DNA of 64,000 nucleotides. Origin: Pseudarthrobacter sp. IC2-21 (lineage in GTDB: Bacteria; Actinomycetota; Actinomycetes; Actinomycetales; Micrococcaceae). The notes beneath the pieces are model-generated. The model saw only the letters and a program-made list of their open reading frames with translations. It made no database searches and had not been told where the DNA came from. This document shows positions 27,589 through 39,197 of the stretch, piece by piece. Made by a program: the position numbers and the translations under genes. The stretch is from contig NZ_CP139145.1 in the NCBI RefSeq assembly GCF_034048115.1, positions 3,720,001 through 3,784,000 of the forward strand, in the 5' to 3' direction. Within the stretch, counting starts at the first letter, position 1, and each line of letters opens with the position of its first letter.

Positions 27589-28455
27589 ATGACCCCCACC
27601 CCCGGACTCGTCGCGTCATGCTGGACCAGCGCCGGCAATGTGGCCCCGCTGACAAAGCCCGAGACCAGTCCCGTGCCCATCGCCGAACGCCTTGCAGCCA
27701 TCGCATCCACCGGGTGGGCCGGCTTCGGGCTCGCCCATGACGATCTGGCCGCCGCGCGGGCCACCCTGGGTCTTCCGGCGCTCCGAAGCCTTATTGATGA
27801 CGCAGGGCTCCGCCATGTAGAAGTTGAGCTCCTCACGGACTGGTGGGACGAGGGCCTCGCTCCGCGGTGGCGGCCGCAGTTCGACCTCCTCCTTGAGGCG
27901 GCGGAGGTGCTCGGCGCGCGCTTCATCAAAGTGGGTACCACCATTGGCGAACCTCTGGACGACCTCGATTTCCTGGTGGAGCCCCTCCGGCGGCTGACGG
28001 CTGAAGCCGCGTCGCGGGGTACGCGCATTGCCCTCGAACCAATGCCCTTTTCGATGGTGGGGAACGTTCCCACGGCTGCTGACCTCATGCGGAAGGTGGA
28101 CATGCCAGGATGCGGCCTGGTGGTGGACTACTGGCACGTCTTCCGTGCGGGGACAACGCTGGAGCAGCTCTCAGCGAGCCTTCAGGCGGACCAGATTTTC
28201 GGCGTCGAACTCAACGACGCGGCAGCGGAAGTCCGCGGCACTCTTTTTGAGGACACGCGGGACAACCGTCGCCTGTGCGGCGAGGGCGACCAGGATGTCA
28301 CGGGGTTCATCCGGGCCCTGAACACCCTTGGCTTCCAGGGCCCATGGGGCGTGGAAATCCTGTCCGCGGAGCATCGCGCCCTTCCCCTTGGGGAGGCGCT
28401 GCAAGCGGCTTATGCCACAACCCTGGCCTGCTTCCCTGCGGAATCCCCAGAGTAG
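27589..28455 (+). CDS. Sugar phosphate isomerase/epimerase-like TIM barrel
   Basis: A 288-aa xylose-isomerase-like TIM barrel starting at ATG 27589 behind GAAGGAG. Metal-ligand patterns are VEVELLTDWWD, RIALEPMPF, VDYWH and VELND. It resembles IolH/IolI-type proteins rather than the IolE-like gene at 14027. It is divergent from the cyclitol operon and shares its operator region, so it probably belongs to the same pathway (isomerase or epimerase of a cyclitol keto-intermediate). Confidence 0.8.
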   Translation: MTPTPGLVASCWTSAGNVAPLTKPETSPVPIAERLAAIASTGWAGFGLAHDDLAAARATLGLPALRSLIDDAGLRHVEVELLTDWWDEGLAPRWRPQFDLLLEAAEVLGARFIKVGTTIGEPLDDLDFLVEPLRRLTAEAASRGTRIALEPMPFSMVGNVPTAADLMRKVDMPGCGLVVDYWHVFRAGTTLEQLSASLQADQIFGVELNDAAAEVRGTLFEDTRDNRRLCGEGDQDVTGFIRALNTLGFQGPWGVEILSAEHRALPLGEALQAAYATTLACFPAESPE

Positions 28456-28465
28456 GCCCGCGATT

Positions 28466-28702
28466 ATGGGCGCAACCAAACTGCACTTTCAAGCCGAGTG
28501 GCTGCCGGTGGTGGGTGAGGTCGTCGAGATCCGCCTGCACAACCAACTTGTCCGCCGAGGCAAGGTGGACAGCGTGACTTTTGACGGTCAGATCCTCTGG
28601 GTTGCTACCCACGGGGCCGACGCCCGGTCGATGTTTGAACGTTCCCGGGGCTATTCAGTCTGGATGGAATACAGCTGGGAAACGGCACCTTCGGCCCGGT
28701 GA
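28466..28702 (+). CDS. Small conserved-type protein of unknown function
   Basis: A 78-aa ORF 10 nt after the TIM-barrel gene, starting at ATG 28466 with a weak ribosome site. The sequence (LHFQAEWLPVVGEVVEIRL...FDGQILWVATHGAD...) looks like a compact beta-rich domain, not a frame shadow. I do not recognise a family. It may be co-transcribed with 27589. Confidence 0.55.
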   Translation: MGATKLHFQAEWLPVVGEVVEIRLHNQLVRRGKVDSVTFDGQILWVATHGADARSMFERSRGYSVWMEYSWETAPSAR

Positions 28703-28792
28703 TACACAGTGCACTGCCGAGTAACCGGTTCACAGCGCTCTTGTAGTTCACGCCGCGGGACCTTTTGCGGTAGCCCCGGACCGTCTCCGTCA

Positions 28793-28813
28793 GGCCCGGG
28801 CACTACCCGGGCC
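28793..28813. terminator. Short hairpin between convergent genes
   Basis: GGCCCGGG (28793-28800) and CCCGGGCC (28806-28813) pair around a 5-nt loop, between the 78-aa ORF and the convergent cupin gene. Confidence 0.5.
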
Positions 28814-28835
28814 CGACAGGACAGCGGTACCGCGG

Positions 28836-29198
28836 TCAGGCAGCGAAAATAACAAAGAATTTCCTGATCCGCTCCTGGATCTCCCAAGTTCCCTGCCAGC
28901 CGATCGGGAAGATGGCGGCGGTTCCGGCTTCCAGGGTGATCGGTTCTTCGCCGTCCCGGGTGACCACCATGCGGCCTTCCAGGACATGAATAGCCTCCCC
29001 GCGCTCCAGGAACTCCCACCGGGAGAGGCCCGGGTCGGCCTCCCAGACTCCCGAGAGGATGCGCGAGTCCTCACTGGTGAAGGGAATGGCAATCCGTGTT
29101 GGTATCTCGTCGCCGAGCACCTCGGCCAACGGAGGGCCCAGCGGGGATGCGTCGAGGTCGCCGGCGAAGAGTTCGGTGGGCTGGAAAGTTATGCTCAT
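28836..29198 (-). CDS. DUF861-type single-domain cupin
   Basis: A 120-aa cupin_3/DUF861 protein with start ATG 29198 (AAAGGC upstream). Conserved stretch SRWEFLERGEAIHVLEGRMV and a PIGWQGTWEI second motif. Related cupins include ureidoglycine aminohydrolase-like proteins, but small stand-alone members are mostly unassigned. It is similar to the cupin at 61779. It stands alone on the minus strand. Confidence 0.8.
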   Translation of the reverse strand: MSITFQPTELFAGDLDASPLGPPLAEVLGDEIPTRIAIPFTSEDSRILSGVWEADPGLSRWEFLERGEAIHVLEGRMVVTRDGEEPITLEAGTAAIFPIGWQGTWEIQERIRKFFVIFAA

Positions 29199-29445
29199 GG
29201 GTTTTGCCTTTCTGCTTCTACTCGCCGGCAACGTCTCCGGCGGGCTGGTGGATGACCAGTTAGAGGCACTGTAGCCCAGCCCGTTCGGGTGGGGAAGCGA
29301 CCATATGCCGTCCGGGCGCGCCGCCTTGACTACCCGTTGGGATAGTCAAAACCATCCTGAAATGGCGTTTCACCTATCCGCGAATGACAGGACGATGGAG
29401 GCTAAGCCAGCTCCACGAGATCCGCCCATCGCGAAAGGACGCCCC

Positions 29446-30939
29446 ATGCTACAACCTTCAGATTCCTGCCTTGCGACGTGGATGGGCCGGGAGGCCCTCG
29501 CTGAGGCGATGATTCCGGTGATTGGCCGGCTGTACCGCGAAAACAACGTGGTGACCAGCATCCACGGCCGCAGCCTGATCAATAAGTCCACCATGAACAT
29601 CCTGAAGGCACACCGGTTTGCCCGCCGTGTCAGCAAAGACGAGCTGCTCCTCGAGGAGACGGCACCGCTGCTGGACACCCTCGCCGGCCTGGAACTGGGT
29701 GCGGCAGCGATAGACATCGCCCGCCTCAGCCAGAAGTTCAAGGAAGAAGGCAACGGCGCGTCCCTGGAGGAGTTCCTCCGCGCCGAGCTGGCCGATGTCG
29801 TGGGCAAGCGCGGCGCCGACGACCGGACCAGCACCGACGTTGTGCTCTACGGCTTTGGCCGGATCGGCCGCCTGCTGGCCCGCCTCCTGATCGAAAAGGC
29901 CGGCGGCGGCCACGGCCTGCGCCTGCGTGCCATCGTGGTGCGCCGCGGATCGGACAAGGACCTTACCAAGCGTGCCAGCCTGCTGCGCCGCGACTCGGTC
30001 CACGGCCCGTTCGAGGGCACCATCCGGGTGGACGAGGACGCCAACACCATCACCGCCAACGGTGTGCAGGTCCAGGTCATCTACTCGGACGACCCGGCCA
30101 CGATCGACTACACCGCCTACGGCATCAAGGATGCCCTGGTGGTGGACAACACCGGCCGCTGGCGCGACGCCGAGGGCCTGTCCCAGCACCTGCAGAGCAA
30201 GGGCGTTGCCCGGGTCCTGCTGACTGCTCCGGGCAAGGGCGCGCTGAAGAACATTGTGCACGGCATCAACCACGGCAGCATCGAGGACACCGACCGGATC
30301 GTCTCGGCGGCCTCCTGCACCACCAACGCCATCACCCCCGTCCTGAAGGCCATCAACGACAGATTCGGCGTGATTCACGGCCACGTCGAGACCGTCCACT
30401 CCTTCACCAATGACCAGAACCTGATCGACAACTTCCACAAGGGTGACCGTCGCGGCCGGTCCGCGGCACTGAACATGGTCATCACCGAGACCGGTGCCGC
30501 CACCGCCGTCGCGAAGGCGCTCCCGGAACTTCAGGGCAAGCTCTCCGGCAGTTCCATCCGCGTCCCCACCCCGGACGTCTCCCTGGCCATCCTGAACCTG
30601 AGCCTGGAAAACGGCACCACCAAGGATGAGGTGAACGGCTTCCTCCGCGACATGTCCCTGCATTCGGACCTGCGCAAGCAGATCGACTACATCGATTCGC
30701 CCGAGGTTGTGTCGACGGACTTCGTCGGTTCCCGCCATGCCGGCGTCGTGGATGGCCTTGCCACCATCTCCAACGGCAAGAACCTTGTCCTGTACGTCTG
30801 GTACGACAACGAGTTCGGCTACAGCTGCCAGGTTGTCCGGGTCATGGAGGAAATGGCCGGCGTCAACCGGCCCTCGTTCCCCGCAAGGGATGTGGTTCAG
30901 GAGGCCATGTCAGTGCTTGCCGCGTTGAAATCGGCCTAG
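29446..30939 (+). CDS. gap: Glyceraldehyde-3-phosphate dehydrogenase, long form
   Basis: A 497-aa protein (ATG 29446, AAAGGA upstream) with about 130 extra N-terminal residues before the GFGRIGR Rossmann motif (136-142). Catalytic Cys291 is in SAASCTTN, and the C-terminal WYDNEFGYS is conserved. It oxidises glyceraldehyde 3-phosphate with phosphate. The long form is known in some actinobacteria. It heads a cluster of sugar-phosphate enzymes and the RuMP genes, where it drains triose formed from fixed formaldehyde. Confidence 0.93.
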   Translation: MLQPSDSCLATWMGREALAEAMIPVIGRLYRENNVVTSIHGRSLINKSTMNILKAHRFARRVSKDELLLEETAPLLDTLAGLELGAAAIDIARLSQKFKEEGNGASLEEFLRAELADVVGKRGADDRTSTDVVLYGFGRIGRLLARLLIEKAGGGHGLRLRAIVVRRGSDKDLTKRASLLRRDSVHGPFEGTIRVDEDANTITANGVQVQVIYSDDPATIDYTAYGIKDALVVDNTGRWRDAEGLSQHLQSKGVARVLLTAPGKGALKNIVHGINHGSIEDTDRIVSAASCTTNAITPVLKAINDRFGVIHGHVETVHSFTNDQNLIDNFHKGDRRGRSAALNMVITETGAATAVAKALPELQGKLSGSSIRVPTPDVSLAILNLSLENGTTKDEVNGFLRDMSLHSDLRKQIDYIDSPEVVSTDFVGSRHAGVVDGLATISNGKNLVLYVWYDNEFGYSCQVVRVMEEMAGVNRPSFPARDVVQEAMSVLAALKSA

Positions 30940-30953
30940 CTGAAGGAGACTCA

Positions 30954-31187
30954 ATGCTCTTCATTGACCCCTCCGGGGGAAAAGAACTGCCTGCCGCGCC
31001 GCCACCGGCAGACAGGAACCCCGTGCCCGCTCCGCCCGTCAGGAAGCCGGTCCCCCTCACCCAGGTCCGGCCCGTCCGGGGCCGTGACCGGGAGATGCAG
31101 CAGCTCATCCACGATCTCGCCGTCCTCGCGGCGCAGCACAGTCAGCAGGTCACCGGAGGGCACTCCGCCACAGGAGTTTCGCCGTGA
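30954..31187 (+). CDS. Small proline-rich protein of unknown function
   Basis: A 77-aa ORF with a good ribosome site (GAAGGAG, 6 nt before ATG 30954), 14 nt after gap. The first half is Pro-rich (PAAPPPADRNPVPAPPVRK), the second half predicted helical (REMQQLIHDLAVLAAQHSQQ). Unrecognised. The spacing and ribosome site argue it is translated with gap. Confidence 0.55.
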   Translation: MLFIDPSGGKELPAAPPPADRNPVPAPPVRKPVPLTQVRPVRGRDREMQQLIHDLAVLAAQHSQQVTGGHSATGVSP

Positions 31188-31334
31188 AGCGGCACGTGCA
31201 GCCCCGCCTTGTCAGGTGCAGCGCACCCAGGCTCTGCAACCGATTCGCGCCCTGCCACCTGACTTCCACAACACTTCCGGGCGCCTCAGTGTGGCGCTCT
31301 GCGTGCAAACCTTCTCCCAGAATTTGAGCCAAAC

Positions 31335-32360
31335 ATGAAAATTGGAATTCTCACCAGCGGTGGGGACTGCCCCGGGCTGAACGCCGTGATCCGCGGCGCG
31401 GTCCTCAAAGGCATCGCCATCCACGGCCACGAATTCGTGGGCTTCCTGGACGGCTGGCGCGGCGTGGTTGAAGGCGACATCATCAACATCCCCCGCACCA
31501 TGGTCCGCGGCATCGCCAAGCAGGGCGGCACCATCTTGGGCACCTCCCGCACCAACCCCTTCGAAAACGGCGGCGGCCCCGAAGTCATCAAGGCCCACAT
31601 GGACCGCCTCGGCGTTGACGCCATCATCGCCATCGGCGGCGAAGGAACCCTGGCCGCGGCAAAACGCCTCACCGACGCCGGCCTCAAGATCGTGGGCGTC
31701 CCCAAGACCGTGGACAACGACCTCGACGCCACCGACTACACCTTCGGCTTCGACACCGCCGTCCAGATCGCCACCGAAGCCATCGACCGGCTCCGCACCA
31801 CCGGCGAGTCCCACCACCGCTGCATGATCGCCGAGGTCATGGGCCGGCACGTGGGCTGGATCGCCCTGCACGCGGGCATGGCCGCCGGCGCCCACGCCAT
31901 CCTGATCCCGGAACAGAAAGTCAGCATCGAACAGATCGCCCAGTGGGTGAAGGAAGCCCATGCCCGCGGCCGCGCACCGCTGGTGGTGGTGGCCGAGGGC
32001 TTTGTTCCCGAACACATGGAATCCCCCCACTCCGAGCGCGGCCTGGACACCTTCGGCCGGCCCCGCCTGGGCGGCATCGCTGACCGGCTCGCCCCGGAAC
32101 TGGAAGCCCGCACCGGCATCGAAACCAGAGCCACCATCCTCGGCCACATCCAGCGCGGCGGCGTTCCCTCCGCCTTCGACCGCGTCCTGGCCACCCGGCT
32201 GGGCATGGCCGCCATCGATTCGGTGGTGGAAGGTTACTGGGGCACCATGGTGGCGCTCAAGGGCACTGATATCAGGCACGTGAACTTCCAGGAAGCCTTG
32301 GGCAAGCTCAAGACGGTCCCCCAGGACCGCTACGACGAAGCAGCGGTCCTGTTCGGCTGA
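31335..32360 (+). CDS. pfkA: ATP-dependent 6-phosphofructokinase
   Basis: A 341-aa PFK. Motifs: TSGGDCPGLNAVIRG, GGEGTL (101-106; Gly at the position that in PPi-dependent enzymes is Asp), and PKTVDNDL (123-130) in place of PGTIDND. This combination is found in actinobacterial ATP-PFKs. It phosphorylates fructose 6-phosphate. In RuMP assimilation this feeds the fructose-bisphosphate cleavage branch with fba (33417). The start ATG 31335 lacks a strong ribosome site. Confidence 0.9.
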   Translation: MKIGILTSGGDCPGLNAVIRGAVLKGIAIHGHEFVGFLDGWRGVVEGDIINIPRTMVRGIAKQGGTILGTSRTNPFENGGGPEVIKAHMDRLGVDAIIAIGGEGTLAAAKRLTDAGLKIVGVPKTVDNDLDATDYTFGFDTAVQIATEAIDRLRTTGESHHRCMIAEVMGRHVGWIALHAGMAAGAHAILIPEQKVSIEQIAQWVKEAHARGRAPLVVVAEGFVPEHMESPHSERGLDTFGRPRLGGIADRLAPELEARTGIETRATILGHIQRGGVPSAFDRVLATRLGMAAIDSVVEGYWGTMVALKGTDIRHVNFQEALGKLKTVPQDRYDEAAVLFG

Positions 32361-32390
32361 CCGGTCGGGCGCCGAAAACGATCTCCTTCT

Positions 32391-33383
32391 TCAGACGCTT
32401 TCCGGTGTCCGTGCTGCCTTGTCGAGCGCTTCCAACACCTGCGCGTTGTTTGTCGCATCCGTGAGGTCGTAGCGGAGCGGCCTACCGTTGAGGATACTGT
32501 CAGCGAAGTGTTCGCCCATCCGGACAAAGTGATTTTCGCCCTTGATCTTGTGATAGATGGTCTCCTGCCCGAAATGATGCTCCTCCAGGACCGAGTCCTC
32601 CTCCAGGAGTCCAAGAGGATTGTCGAGGTAGAGCCGGCCCTGGGTGCCGTTAATCTCCAGATAGTTGCGGCGCTCGAGGTTTACTCCGGTGTCAAAGAGA
32701 GCCGTGGCGCCGCCGGGAAAGCGCAGCATGCCCGCAATGCTGGTGTCGATGCGGCCTCCGTCCTTGGCATCCCGGTAGTTGCCAAAGGCGGCGACCTGAG
32801 CCGGCTCCTGCGCGGTGACCATACGGCTTATGTTGACGCAGTAGCACCCCGTATCGAAGAGGGCGCCGCCGCCGAGTCCGGTGTACCAGCGGATGTTGTC
32901 CTCGTCCCCCGCATCGAATGAATGCGCCACATGGACAAACGTCAAGGTGCCCACCATATTTGCGGCGAGCAGTTCCTGCAGCTTCTCGAAACGCGGGTGA
33001 AAGCGGTACATAAAGCCTTCCAGGACTTTGCGCCCGGTCTCGGCGGATTTGCGGGCAATCTCCCGGCACTCGGCGGCGCTCATCGCCAGGGGTTTTTCGG
33101 AGAGGACGTGCTTGCCTGCATCCAAGGATTTGAGGATCCATTCGAGGTGCAGCGCGTTTGGCAGCGCGATGTAGACGGCGTCGATGTCGGGGGCGGCAAG
33201 CAACGACTCGTATGAGCCATATGCCTGCGGGAGGCCATGCTTATGGGCATACTCCGCGGCTTTCTCCGGGCTCCGCGAAGCTATGGCGAGGACTTCACCG
33301 TTTTTTGTCTCTTGCAACGCCGGAATGGTCTTGCGGACGATCCGGGCGGTACCTAGAACGCCCCAACGCAGTTTGTCGCTCAT
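32391..33383 (-). CDS. Gfo/Idh/MocA-family oxidoreductase
   Basis: A 330-aa protein with LRWGVLGTARIV (Rossmann), LSEKPLAMS and MYRFHPRFEK. It is similar in type to the gene at 13005 but lies among the sugar-phosphate genes, convergent with pfkA and upstream in strand order of fba on the minus strand. Substrate unknown; it may be an unrelated passenger between pfk and fba. Confidence 0.83.
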   Translation of the reverse strand: MSDKLRWGVLGTARIVRKTIPALQETKNGEVLAIASRSPEKAAEYAHKHGLPQAYGSYESLLAAPDIDAVYIALPNALHLEWILKSLDAGKHVLSEKPLAMSAAECREIARKSAETGRKVLEGFMYRFHPRFEKLQELLAANMVGTLTFVHVAHSFDAGDEDNIRWYTGLGGGALFDTGCYCVNISRMVTAQEPAQVAAFGNYRDAKDGGRIDTSIAGMLRFPGGATALFDTGVNLERRNYLEINGTQGRLYLDNPLGLLEEDSVLEEHHFGQETIYHKIKGENHFVRMGEHFADSILNGRPLRYDLTDATNNAQVLEALDKAARTPESV

Positions 33384-33416
33384 CGAACACTCCTTTTGCG
33401 GAACTCGTCGGACATC

Positions 33417-34436
<1,020 letters not shown>

Positions 34437-34474
34437 GCTGACTCCTATGGTGAGTTTTGTTAAAAAGAAGGCGA

Positions 34475-34516
34475 CCACGTCATAGCCTCGCCGCAGGGGA
34501 CGGGGCTATGACGTGG
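34475..34516 (-). terminator. Rho-independent terminator after rpiB
   Basis: CCACGTCATAGCC (34475-34487) pairs perfectly with 34504-34516 (13 bp). On the minus strand it is followed by a T-rich tract (TTCTTTTT), so it ends the tkt-tal-rpe-rpiB direction before fba. Confidence 0.8.
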
Positions 34517-34525
34517 CCGGAGTTA

Positions 34526-34999
34526 CTATTCGGCTACCTCGCCGGTGGTTTCGTAAATGGCGATCTTACCGATGCGGCGTTCGTGCCGCTCAGCTTTGGT
34601 GAAGGGTTCTGCCAGGAACGCTTTGATCAGCTCCGTGGCCTCCTCAACGGTGTGTTGCCGGCCGCCCACTGCGACCACGTTGGCGTTGTTGTGTTCGCGG
34701 GCAAGTTTCGCCGTGTCGAGGTTCCAGGCCAAGGCGGCGCGGACGCCCCTGACCTTGTTCGCGGCGATCTGTTCACCGTTCCCCGAGCCGCCCAGGACAA
34801 TCCCCAACGCGTCCACTCCCTCGGCCTGGTCAGCCACAACGGCGGCCGCGGCATTGATGCAGAACGACGGGTAATCATCCTCGGCGTCATAGACGGCCGG
34901 ACCGTGGTCCACCATCTCGTAGCCGCTGGCAGAGAGGGCAGTAATAAGGTGGGAGCTTAGCTCCATCCCGGCATGGTCGGTTGCGATGTGAACGCGCAT
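34526..34999 (-). CDS. rpiB: Ribose-5-phosphate isomerase B
   Basis: A 157-aa RpiB/LacAB-family protein; start ATG 34999. N-terminal HIATDHAGMELS and LGGSGNGEQIAANK match RpiB. It interconverts ribose 5-phosphate and ribulose 5-phosphate, the formaldehyde acceptor of HxlA. It follows rpe by 10 nt. Confidence 0.93.
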   Translation of the reverse strand: MRVHIATDHAGMELSSHLITALSASGYEMVDHGPAVYDAEDDYPSFCINAAAAVVADQAEGVDALGIVLGGSGNGEQIAANKVRGVRAALAWNLDTAKLAREHNNANVVAVGGRQHTVEEATELIKAFLAEPFTKAERHERRIGKIAIYETTGEVAE

Positions 35000-35009
35000 G
35001 TTTGGTCCT

Positions 35010-35729
35010 TCAGGCTGGTTGGGATGCGGTGTTGTTGCGGTGGACACCACGCGGGCCGAAGGCGAGTTGCCCGTTCGCGCGCAGTGACTCGATGGCGTCC
35101 TCAGGGGAGGGCTTGCCGTAAACGGCCGATCCGGCCACGAAAACGTTGGCGCCGGCTTCAGCTGCACGGGTGATGGTCTCCTCAGTGATGCCGCCGTCCA
35201 CCTGAATGGCCACGTTCACCCCTGAACCGTCAACCGCAGCGCGGGCACGGCGGATCTTCGGCAGCATAACGTCCAGGAACGCCTGGCCGCCAAAGCCCGG
35301 CTCCACCGTCATGATCAGCAGCATGTCCAGCTCGGGAAGCATGTCCAGGTACGGTTCCACCGGGGTGGCCGGGCGGAGCGCCATGCCCGCCTTTGCCCCG
35401 CGTGCCCGGAGTTCGCGGGCGAGTTTGATGGGAGCATCTGACGCCTCCACGTGGAAGGTCACCGAACTCAGGCCGGCGTCGGCATACTGCGGCGCCCAGC
35501 GGTCCACATTGGCAATCATCAAGTGGGCGTCCAAGGGCACGGGACTGACTTTCTGCAGCCGCTCCACTACCGGCAGGCCGATAGTCAGGTTTGGCACGAA
35601 GTGGTTGTCCATAACATCCACGTGCACGGCATCGGCGTTGCTGATGCGGGCGAGTTCGGCCTCAAGGTTGACGAAGTCGGCCGAGAGGATGCTGGGGTTG
35701 ATGCAGCAGTTAAGAGGTGAAGCGGACAT
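35010..35729 (-). CDS. rpe: Ribulose-phosphate 3-epimerase
   Basis: A 239-aa TIM barrel starting at ATG 35729. Motifs [36 protein letters not shown] and VDGGI are complete. It interconverts xylulose 5-phosphate and ribulose 5-phosphate, regenerating the RuMP acceptor. It is in the tkt-tal-rpe-rpiB run. Confidence 0.95.
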   Translation of the reverse strand: MSASPLNCCINPSILSADFVNLEAELARISNADAVHVDVMDNHFVPNLTIGLPVVERLQKVSPVPLDAHLMIANVDRWAPQYADAGLSSVTFHVEASDAPIKLARELRARGAKAGMALRPATPVEPYLDMLPELDMLLIMTVEPGFGGQAFLDVMLPKIRRARAAVDGSGVNVAIQVDGGITEETITRAAEAGANVFVAGSAVYGKPSPEDAIESLRANGQLAFGPRGVHRNNTASQPA

Positions 35730-35764
35730 GATGTCTGCCTTTCGATTAGCAGTCGGAGCTCGGG

Positions 35765-36886
35765 TTAGGACGCCTTCCGTGCCGCGGCGAGGGCGCCTTC
35801 GACGTCGGCCAGCAGTTCTTTCCAGCTGGCCACGAACTTGTCCAGGCCCTCGGATTCGAGGAGGGCCACCACGTCGTTGTAGGAGACGCCCAGCGCGTCC
35901 AGCGCATACAGGACGGCCTTGGACTTGGCATACGCGTCGGTGATGGTGTCCCCCGTGACCACGCCGTGATCGAACGTGGCGTCGAGGGTCTTCTCCGGCA
36001 TGGTGTTGACCACGTCGGCAGCAACCAGTTCGGTGACGTACAGGGTGTCGGGGTAGGCGGGGTCCTTGACGCCGGTGGATGCCCACAGGGGACGCTGCGG
36101 ACGTGCGCCCGCCTCGGCCAGGACCTCCCACCGGTCGGTGGAGAACAGCTGCTCATAGATCTGGTAGGCCAGGCGCGCGTTGGCTACGCCGGCCTTGCCC
36201 TTGAGCGCCTTGGCATCGTCGGTGCCGATGGCGTCAAGGCGCTTGTCGATCTCGGAGTCCACGCGGGAGACGAAGAAGGAGGCCACCGAGTGGATCGTGG
36301 ACAGGTCGTGGCCGTTTTCCTTGGCCAGTTCCAGGCCGGACTGGAAGGCATTGATGACGGCGCGGTAGCGGTCCAGGGAGAAGATCAGGGTCACGTTGAC
36401 GCTGATGCCTTCGCCCAGGGTTGCCGTGATGGCTTCGAGGCCTTCGAGCGTTGCGGGGATCTTGATAAGGACGTTGTCCTTGTCCACCTTTTTGTAGAGG
36501 TTCTTGGCCTCCGCGATGGTGCCGGCCGTGTCCCAGGCCAGCCGGGGATCAACTTCAATGGACACCCGGCCATCAACACCCTTGGTGGCGGCCGCGATCG
36601 GAGCGAACAGGTCGCAGGCGTCGGCGACGTCGGTGGTGGTGATTTCGAAGATGGTCTCCTCGACGCCCGCACCCTGCGCGGCAAGTTCGGCGATCTTGGC
36701 GTCATAGTCCGAGCCGGAGGTGATCGCGGCCTGGAAGATCGAGGGGTTGGTGGTCACGCCCACCACGTTCTTTTCGTCGATGAGCTTCTGCAGGCTGCCA
36801 CTGGCGAGACGCTCACGCGAGAGGTCATCGAGCCAAATGGACACGCCGGCGTCGGACAGCTGGGCGGTGGGGGTTGCGTTGGTCAT
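35765..36886 (-). CDS. tal: Transaldolase
   Basis: A 373-aa actinobacterial-type transaldolase; start ATG 36886. Schiff-base lysine in VLIKIPAT, and [13 protein letters not shown] near the N-terminus. It moves a dihydroxyacetone unit between sugar phosphates in the rearrangement phase. It is separated from tkt by a strong hairpin, so its expression may be reduced or independent. Confidence 0.95.
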   Translation of the reverse strand: MTNATPTAQLSDAGVSIWLDDLSRERLASGSLQKLIDEKNVVGVTTNPSIFQAAITSGSDYDAKIAELAAQGAGVEETIFEITTTDVADACDLFAPIAAATKGVDGRVSIEVDPRLAWDTAGTIAEAKNLYKKVDKDNVLIKIPATLEGLEAITATLGEGISVNVTLIFSLDRYRAVINAFQSGLELAKENGHDLSTIHSVASFFVSRVDSEIDKRLDAIGTDDAKALKGKAGVANARLAYQIYEQLFSTDRWEVLAEAGARPQRPLWASTGVKDPAYPDTLYVTELVAADVVNTMPEKTLDATFDHGVVTGDTITDAYAKSKAVLYALDALGVSYNDVVALLESEGLDKFVASWKELLADVEGALAAARKAS

Positions 36887-36934
36887 GACTTTTGCTTCTT
36901 CCTTCAAAATTGTGGTGGGTGACAGTTCGCGGCC

Positions 36935-36974
36935 GCGCCGCGGGACGTCCCCCCATGAGGCCGTCCCGCGGCGC
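36935..36974 (-). terminator. Hairpin between tkt and tal
   Basis: GCGCCGCGGGACG (36935-36947) pairs perfectly with 36962-36974, 13 bp with a 14-nt loop. No T-run follows, so partial termination or mRNA stabilisation are both possible. Confidence 0.55.
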
Positions 36975-36995
36975 TGGCCGCAGCTCTGGTGGAGG

Positions 36996-39149
36996 TCAGT
37001 TGCGGGCGGCGGCCAGGGAATCCTTGGCTGCGGCAGTGACTGCCTCAGCCGTGATGCCGAACTCCTGGAACAGGCGCTTGTAGTCTGCCGATGCACCATA
37101 GTGCTCAAGCGAGATGGAGCGGCCGGCGTCGCCGACGAACTCCCTCCAGCCCAGCGCCAGGCCGGCCTCGACCGAGACGCGGGCCTTGACGGCGGCGGGC
37201 AGCACGGACTCGCGGTAGGCAGCGTCCTGCTTGGTGAACCACTCAACGCACGGCATCGAAACCACACGGGCGGCAATGCCTTCGGCCTGGAGCGCCTCGC
37301 GGGCCTGGACGGCCAGCTGCACCTCGGAACCGGTGGCGATCAGCAGAACGTCGGCCGGAACGGTGGCGCCGTCCTTCGACGCTTCGGCCAGGACGTAGCC
37401 GCCCTTCGCGACGCCGGCCGGTGAGGCAAAGGTGTCACCCTGTGCTGCACCGTTACCGCGGGCGAAGGTCGGGACGTTCTGACGGGTCAGGACGATGCCG
37501 GCCGGGTTGGAGTGGTTCTCCAGCATGGTCTTCCACGCGATGCCCACCTCGTTCGCGTCACCGGGGCGGACCACGTCCAGGCCCACGATGGCGCGCAGGG
37601 TGGCGAGCTGCTCCACCGGCTGGTGGGTGGGGCCGTCCTCGCCGAGGCCGATGGAGTCATGCGACCAGACGTAGATGGACGGGACGCCCATCAGGGCGGA
37701 GAGGCGGATGGCCGGGCGCTGGTAGTCGGAGAAGATCAGGAACGTACCGGAGAACGCACGGGTGCGGCCGTGCAGCGAAATGCCGTTCACGATCGACGCC
37801 GCAGCGTGCTCGCGGATGCCGAAGTGCAGGACACGGCCGTAGGGATTGCCCTTCCACGTATCGGTGGAGCGGGAGACCGGGATGAAGGACGGCGAGCCCT
37901 CGATCGTGGTGTTGTTGGACTCGGCGAGGTCAGCCGAACCGCCCCAGAGTTCCGGCATGACCGGTCCGAGTGAGTTCAGGACCTTGCCCGAGGCTGCGCG
38001 GGTGGAGACGTCCTTGCCGGCTTCGAAGACCGGAAGGACGGCGTCGAGACCGGAGGGCAGTTCGCGGGCCTCAATGCGCTCCAACAGGGCAGCGCCCTCA
38101 GGGTTGGCCTGCTGCCATGCCTGGAACGAGGAGTCCCATTCGCTGCGGGCGGCAGCTCCGCGGTCAACGACGGCTCGGGCGTGCGCCAGGACGTCCTGGT
38201 CCACGTCGAAGGACTTCTCCGGGTCGAAGCCGAGCACGGACTTCAGGCCTGCAACCTCGTCGGCGCCCAGGGCCGAGCCGTGGATCTTGCCGGTGTTCTG
38301 CTTCTTCGGGGCCGGGTAACCGATGATGGTGCGCAGCGAAATGATGGACGGCTTGGACGTCTCGGCCTTCGCGGCCAGCAGCGCGGAGTACAGTTCCTGC
38401 ACGTCTTCGACGTATTCGCCGGTCTCGGTCCAGTCCACGCGCTGGGTGTGCCAGCCGTAGGCCTCGTAGCGCTTCAGGACATCCTCGGTGAAGGAGATGT
38501 CGGTGTCGTCCTCGATGGAGATGTGGTTCTCGTCGTAGACCACCACGAGGTTGCCCAGCTCCTGGTGCCCGGCCAGCGAGGAAGCCTCGGACGTGACACC
38601 TTCCTGGATGTCGCCGTCGGAGGCGATGACCCAGATGGTGTGGTCGAACGGGGAGGTTCCCTCGGCGGCGTCGGCGTCGAACAGGCCGCGCATCCGGCGC
38701 TGGGAGTAGGCGAAGCCCACCGAGGAGGCCAGGCCCTGGCCCAGCGGGCCGGTGGTGATTTCCACGCCGGCGGTGTGCTTGTACTCGGGGTGGCCCGGGG
38801 TCAGCGAATCCCAGGTGCGCAGTGCCTTGAGGTCGTCCAGTTCCAGGCCGTAGCCGGAGAGGAACAGCTGGATGTACAGGGTCAGCGAGGAGTGGCCGGG
38901 TGAGAGGATGAACCGGTCACGTCCCAGCCAGTCCGGGTCGCGGGGATCGTGACGCATCATCTTCTGAAAGAGAAGGTACGCGGCCGGGGCCAGGCTCATG
39001 GCCGTGCCCGGGTGGCCGTTGCCGACCTTCTCCACGGCGTCCGCGGCCAAAACGCGGGCGGTATCAACCGCGCGGTCGTCTACGGGCGTCCAGTTAAGTG
39101 TTGTTTCAGTTGCAGCGCCCGGGAGCGTCACATTTGTTGTCGGATTCAT
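36996..39149 (-). CDS. tkt: Transketolase
   Basis: A 717-aa transketolase. ATG 39149 has AAAGGA upstream. [19 protein letters not shown] with the ThDP motif, and [10 protein letters not shown] are present. An in-frame ATG 22 codons upstream (39215) begins MDINQK, the same six residues that begin a short leader ORF upstream of hxlB; that longer start has no ribosome site, so it is a leader or leaderless alternative. The gene heads the tkt-tal-rpe-rpiB set and is divergent from a LuxR-type regulator. Confidence 0.95.
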   Translation of the reverse strand: MNPTTNVTLPGAATETTLNWTPVDDRAVDTARVLAADAVEKVGNGHPGTAMSLAPAAYLLFQKMMRHDPRDPDWLGRDRFILSPGHSSLTLYIQLFLSGYGLELDDLKALRTWDSLTPGHPEYKHTAGVEITTGPLGQGLASSVGFAYSQRRMRGLFDADAAEGTSPFDHTIWVIASDGDIQEGVTSEASSLAGHQELGNLVVVYDENHISIEDDTDISFTEDVLKRYEAYGWHTQRVDWTETGEYVEDVQELYSALLAAKAETSKPSIISLRTIIGYPAPKKQNTGKIHGSALGADEVAGLKSVLGFDPEKSFDVDQDVLAHARAVVDRGAAARSEWDSSFQAWQQANPEGAALLERIEARELPSGLDAVLPVFEAGKDVSTRAASGKVLNSLGPVMPELWGGSADLAESNNTTIEGSPSFIPVSRSTDTWKGNPYGRVLHFGIREHAAASIVNGISLHGRTRAFSGTFLIFSDYQRPAIRLSALMGVPSIYVWSHDSIGLGEDGPTHQPVEQLATLRAIVGLDVVRPGDANEVGIAWKTMLENHSNPAGIVLTRQNVPTFARGNGAAQGDTFASPAGVAKGGYVLAEASKDGATVPADVLLIATGSEVQLAVQAREALQAEGIAARVVSMPCVEWFTKQDAAYRESVLPAAVKARVSVEAGLALGWREFVGDAGRSISLEHYGASADYKRLFQEFGITAEAVTAAAKDSLAAARN

Positions 39150-39197
39150 GGTGTGTCCTTTGTGGATCTGGTCGGCATACAGCGGCCGGACGGATGT